From positions 21,085 through 85,084 of the forward strand of contig DATNDU010000203.1 of assembly GCA_035606915.1 (NCBI GenBank): a stretch of DNA of 64,000 nucleotides, in the 5' to 3' direction. The notes below the pieces were generated by a model. That model searched no databases and had not been told where the DNA came from. It saw only the letters and a list, made by a program, of their open reading frames with translations. Numbering within the stretch: position 1 is the first letter of the stretch; every line of letters starts with the position of its first letter. This document shows, piece by piece, positions 60,576-64,000 of the stretch. This stretch comes from Roseiarcus sp035606915. Lineage in GTDB: Bacteria > Pseudomonadota > Alphaproteobacteria > Rhizobiales > Beijerinckiaceae. The translations under genes and the position numbers were made by a program.

Positions 60576-60607
60576 GATAGTGCCCAACATCCCTCGTGGG
60601 CACTATC
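60576..60607. terminator. Hairpin after importer 4 operon
   Basis: GATAGTGCCCA, a 10-base loop and TGGGCACTATC make a perfect 11-bp stem, 31 bp after the ATPase stop. There is no U run after it. Between here and about 60840 I recognise no gene. Confidence 0.5.
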
Positions 60608-60786
60608 CCAGCGCCACGCCTGCTTGGTTATCGCCCCCAATGCAAACCTGAACAAGGCGGCCCCCGTCGGATGCCTACGCAAGTCTCGGCCATCCAAGCC
60701 CAGTGAGACGCCGTGCCTGAAGATCGGGCCCCCGAGGAAGCGGAGCGAAAGATCAAGGCGCTTGTCCTGCTGCGCCCCCGATCAAG

Positions 60787-61374
60787 TCACAACGCTCGAG
60801 GCGGCGGTTTCCGCGATCGACGATCTGCCGATCGGGTGTGCCCGAACTGGCCAGGGCAGACGCAGTTGACGCAAATGCCGTGGGGCGTGAGATCCGCCGC
60901 GAGGCATTGGGTGAGCCCGACTATGCCGAATTTCGACGCCGAATAGGCGTCGTTTTCCGCCCCGCCGCGCACACCGAACAACGAAGCCGTGAAGATGACG
61001 CCGCCGCGCTTGCGGTGATCGCGCATATGGCCGGCGAAAACCTTCGCGGCGAGGAATGCGCCGGTCAGATTCACATTGAGGACGCGGCGGAATTCCTCGG
61101 CGCCGACATCGAGCGCCAGCGTCAGCACGAGCATGCCGGCGTTCGTGACCACCAGATCGACGCCGCCGAACCGCTCCAAATTCAAGTGCGACGGCCGCCG
61201 CGCACGCGACGTCGAGCGTCGCAAGCGCCCGGTCGAGGCCGCCCGGTCGACGTCGGAGATGACGACATTGTAGCCATGCTGTTGATAGGTTTGCGCCACC
61301 GCGAGCCCGATGCCGCCGGCGACCCCGGCGATGAAGGCCGTCCGGCCTTCGAGCGGGAGTTTTGACGCCGTCAT
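60787..61374 (-). pseudogene. SDR-family dehydrogenase, internally deleted and C-terminally truncated
   Basis: The ATG at 61374 gives a standard SDR start (LEGRTAFIAGVAGGIGLAVAQ), but the stretch after VVISDVDRAA is replaced by arginine-rich noise and is too short before FGGVDLVVTNAG. The middle is good (NVNLTGAFLAAKVFAGHM, catalytic Ser in TASLFGVRG, Tyr/Lys in YSASKFGIVGL). After CVNCVCPG the homology stops, roughly 60 residues early. The whole could still be translated but should not fold properly. Confidence 0.65.
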
Positions 61375-61408
61375 GATGTCCGCCCCTTTCCTCTTACCGC
61401 GTCGGGGC

Positions 61409-61670
61409 TCATCCAACGATTCCGGCATAGATGTCCGCGTCGGTCGCGCCTTCGGAGCCGATGACTGCCACGCGAGCGTCAGGACCGAGGCCGAGCACCG
61501 CCGCCATGGCGGGGTCGGCCGCCGCAGCTAGGAAGCCGGCGGTGGCCGCGCAGCCGGATTCGCCCGAAACGATCGCGGGGTCGTCGTCTTCGCTGCGCGC
61601 CAGCAGACGCATCGTCTCTTTGGCCGCCTCTGCCCCACGGCGGCGGGCGATGCCACCGCGATCTCCGCCT
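61409..61670 (-). pseudogene. Diaminopropionate ammonia-lyase-like, C-terminal remnant
   Basis: The last 85 or so residues to the stop at 61409 (ETMRLLARSEDDDPAIVSGE, SGCAATAGFLAAAADP, VIGSEGATDADIY) match the end of 2,3-diaminopropionate ammonia-lyase, a PLP enzyme. The PLP lysine and N-terminal domain are missing, and upstream the DNA belongs to an E1-alpha remnant on the other strand. Its stop is 34 bp before the SDR remnant start, so the two were probably in one operon. Confidence 0.6.
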
Positions 61671-61732
61671 CGATGACGCCCGTCTCGCGCAGACGGTTCA
61701 GCCGCCGGAGTCTCCGTCGCCTTCTCCGGGGT

Positions 61733-62266
61733 GGCGCGGTCAATCAGGGCGTTGTCGCGGAGAGCATGAATCTCGCACAGATCTGGAAGCTGCCGGTCAT
61801 CTTCGCCGTCGAGGACAACGGTTTCGGCGAGGCGACCGCCAAGTCCTTCGTCGTGGCTGGCGAGATCGTCAAACGCGCCAGGGCGCTTGGCATGGCGGCG
61901 GCCGAGGTCGACGGGGTCGATTTCTTCGCCGTCTATGGCGCGGCCCGAGAGGCGGTCGAGCGGGCGCGCGACGGCGGCGGGCCGACTCCGCTGCATATCG
62001 ACACGCCTCGCTATTATGGCCATTTCAGCGCGGACCCCGACAATTATCGCTCGGCGGAGGAGAAGGCGGCGATGCGGCGCGACCGCGATTGCCTGACCCG
62101 CTTCCGCCGGCAGGTCGACGAAATCAAGCTGCTGGACCGCGCGGAACTGGACACCGCCGACCGCGAGGTCGCGGCTCTTATCGGCGAGGCCGTCGCCGCC
62201 GCCCGCGCGGGCCCCCCGCCGGCGCTCGAAACCCTCACCACCGACGTTTGCGTCCGCGATCTGTAG
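61733..62266 (+). pseudogene. Thiamine-pyrophosphate-dependent dehydrogenase E1 alpha, N-terminally truncated
   Basis: From about 61733 the plus strand encodes GGAVNQGVVAESMNLAQIWK, LPVIFAVEDNGFGEATA, PTPLHIDTPRYYGHFSADPD and a normal C-terminus, i.e. the second half of an acetoin/pyruvate dehydrogenase E1 alpha subunit. The first half of the TPP-binding motif (GDG) and the substrate region are missing, replaced by antisense of the ammonia-lyase remnant. It is followed 10 bp later by an E1-beta start. Confidence 0.65.
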
Positions 62267-62276
62267 AGCCCGGATC

Positions 62277-62840
62277 ATGCCTCAGAAATCTTTTCGTCAG
62301 GCCCTCAACGAGGCCCTTCACAGTGAGATGGCGCGCGATCCGAGCGTAGCTGTACTCGGCGAGAACATCGGCCTGTCGCCGAAAATCGGCGACGCGCGCG
62401 ACGTCGACGCTGGCTATACGCTCGACGGCTTGGCCGATGACGCCTTCGGGGTGCTCGACGCGATTGGCCTTTCGAGCGCGCAAGTGATCGGACAGTCGAT
62501 GGGCGGCATGGTCGCGCAGATCATGGCGCCGCGGCGGCCGCAGCGCGTGCGCTCGCTCTGCCTCACGGCGCCGGGCTTCGGTCCCTACCTGGAGCGGCGC
62601 AGCCGCGCGCTTGATGATCCCGCGACGCTCTACGCCCTCGCCCGCACGCGGAGGCGATGGAAGCGTTCGTCGAGCGCGAACGCCTCGCGCGCTCGACCGC
62701 CTATCGCTTCGACGAGGCCTGGATTCGCGAATGGGCCGAGCGGAGTTTCGCGCGATGCTACGCGCCGGCCGGCGCCGCCCGGCAAGCCGCGGCGATGCGC
62801 CGCCTGCCCGAGCGGTATCGGCGGCCTCGACGTCCGTAAG
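62277..62840 (+). pseudogene. Chimera: E1 beta start joined to an alpha/beta-hydrolase fragment
   Basis: Residues 1-32 are the opening of an E1 beta subunit (KSFRQALNEALHSEMARDP, then VAVLGENIG). From about residue 42 the frame is an alpha/beta hydrolase: YTLDGLADDAFGVLDAIG, the nucleophile elbow GQSMGGMVAQIMA, RRPQRVRSLCLTAPGFG. Near 62645 the hydrolase changes frame (continuing as MEAFVERERLARSTAYRFDE and on to about 62840) and its catalytic His is not found. Deletion plus frameshift; non-functional. Confidence 0.6.
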
Positions 62841-63070
62841 GCAGACCTCACCGAGTTGCTGGCTAACGCGCAAGAGACGCCGCCTCTCCTGCATCCGAAC
62901 ATGCCGGAGATTTACCGCCAGCGGATTTCGGCGCTCTATGAGAGCCGACAGAGCGAGGACGGCAAGGCCGAGGCTGCGGAAGTCTTCCGAAGGCTGGTCG
63001 ATCAGGTCACGCTCGTGCCCGATGAAGCCGAGTTGGCGATCGTGCTGCGCGACGCCCTAGCAGCGATCCC
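62840..63070 (+). mobile_element. Serine recombinase, C-terminal remnant
   Basis: About 75 residues, LDVRKADLTELLANAQETPP, LLHPNMPEIYRQRISALYES, AAEVFRRLVDQVTLVPDEAE and LAIVLRDALAAI, match the end of large serine recombinases that carry a recombinase zinc-ribbon and coiled-coil region. The catalytic N-terminus is gone. It ends 20 bp before the terminator of the rRNA operon, which is consistent with an element once inserted next to rrn/tRNA-fMet. Confidence 0.6.
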
Positions 63071-63089
63071 GCGGTTTGCGGCGCACAGG

Positions 63090-63123
63090 AAAACCCCGAC
63101 GTCCTTTCGGAGGCCGGGGTTTT
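63090..63123 (-). terminator. Rho-independent terminator of the rRNA/tRNA-fMet transcript
   Basis: AAAACCCCG (63090-63098) pairs with CGGGGTTTT (63115-63123) around a small inner stem. Read on the minus strand the stem is followed by a U-run made by its own arm, 27 bp after the tRNA 3' end. It can also act on plus-strand transcripts coming from the recombinase remnant. Confidence 0.8.
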
Positions 63124-63149
63124 GGGTGCCTTGCCTTCGCAAGAATCGT

Positions 63150-63226
<77 letters not shown>

Positions 63227-63318
63227 AGAACCGTTGATGGTTGGGCATAGGCGGCAAGTTATGTCGCAACGCCTGTGAGAAGAGGAAGCTTTGTTGACGG
63301 TAGGCTGATCTTTGCGGG

Positions 63319-63433
63319 CCTGGCGGCGACCTACTCTCCCGTGTCTTGAGACAAAGTACCATTGGCGCTGAGGCGTTTGACGGCCGAGTTCGGGATGGGA
63401 TCGGGTCTTATCGCCTCGCCGAGGGCCACCAGG
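63319..63433 (-). rRNA. rrf: 5S rRNA
   Basis: About 115 nt on the minus strand: 5' CCTGGTGGCC pairs with 3' GGTCGCCGCCAGG, and the internal CCCGATCCCATCCCGAACTC and GGGAGAGTAGG segments are 5S hallmarks. It lies between 23S and tRNA-fMet. Confidence 0.93.
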
Positions 63434-63604
63434 CCGGCGAAGATCAGACGCGCGCAGCCAAACAGATTATGCTGTCCCGCCGCGGCGCGTTCGTCGTTGT
63501 AGAAGCAAAACTGGTTTGTTTTCGATACGGAGCGACGAGATCAAACGACGCCAGGTCTACCTGGCGGTTTGCTTTCGTCATCCGTTTTCTGATTCCGAGC
63601 GCAA
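63434..63604 (-). other. 23S-5S spacer
   Basis: About 170 bp separating the 23S 3' end from 5S. No tRNA or gene is seen in it; it is part of the rRNA precursor transcript. Confidence 0.7.

Positions 63605-64000
<396 letters not shown>

Noticed and set aside
60713..60946. A 77-codon plus-strand frame with charged start
   Set aside because: Overlaps the SDR remnant, has no ribosome site and no recognisable domain.
61409..62278. A 289-codon minus-strand frame as one gene
   Set aside because: Only its last 85 or so codons resemble a protein (ammonia-lyase end); the rest is antisense to the E1-alpha remnant.

Overview
The window is high-GC DNA with the gene style of an alphaproteobacterium, most likely Hyphomicrobiales (a Beijerinckiaceae or Methylocystaceae relative is a guess from style only). 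The right end carries the 3' part of an rRNA operon on the minus strand: 23S, then 5S, then initiator tRNA-Met and a terminator. The rest is a catabolic region. It is rich in solute importers, dehydrogenases and CoA-dependent enzymes, with regulators of the GntR, RpiR, TetR, LacI and LuxR families and many broken genes.

Layout. 1-3.4 kb: a pentose set (FGGY kinase end, HAD phosphatase, RpiR regulator, RpiA, SDR). 3.4-4.2 kb: a truncated amidohydrolase and an unrecognised ORF. 4.2-11.7 kb: a sugar-acid set (enolase-superfamily dehydratase, lactonase-type amidohydrolase) with a ribose-type ABC importer and a divergent GntR regulator. 11.8-21.8 kb: a second ribose-type importer with a FAH-family hydratase, an AroE-like dehydrogenase and a TetR regulator; an extra importer ATPase is frameshifted by an 8-bp tandem duplication, and SMP-30-like, cyclase and GntR genes are broken. 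22-30.5 kb: an IS630-like remnant, a second FAH-family gene, then mostly truncated or fused genes (M20 peptidases, amidohydrolase, LuxR, GntR, acyl-homoserine-lactonase-like, hydantoinase/oligopeptide-binding chimera, M20 amidase end, permease end) with an apparently intact ureidoglycolate lyase.

30.7-46.5 kb (module A): two aldo/keto reductases, a GMC oxidoreductase, a TetR regulator, a fused class I CoA-transferase, an operon of acyl-CoA dehydrogenase, SDR, DUF993 and a TIM-barrel isomerase, and a ribose-type importer operon ending in an enoyl-CoA hydratase. Four promoter regions here share the dyad TAAC-N6-GTTA, which points to one TetR regulon.

46.9-60.5 kb (module B): a CaiB-type CoA-transferase, GMC, acyl-CoA dehydrogenase and MaoC hydratase, then a LacI regulator, tandem LacI-type operators, and an operon of SDR, AroE-like dehydrogenase, GMC and a MalK-type importer. 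A and B use the same kinds of chemistry (alcohol oxidation by GMC, CoA activation, acyl-CoA dehydrogenation, hydration, SDR oxidation) with different importers and regulators. My inference is two parallel pathways that oxidise imported polyol-like or hydroaromatic compounds to acids and degrade them as CoA thioesters; the substrates cannot be read from sequence.

60.7-63.1 kb: another run of fragments (SDR, diaminopropionate ammonia-lyase end, E1-alpha, E1-beta/hydrolase chimera, serine recombinase end) abutting the terminator of the rRNA operon. The pattern suggests an island next to rrn/tRNA-fMet that has undergone repeated deletion.
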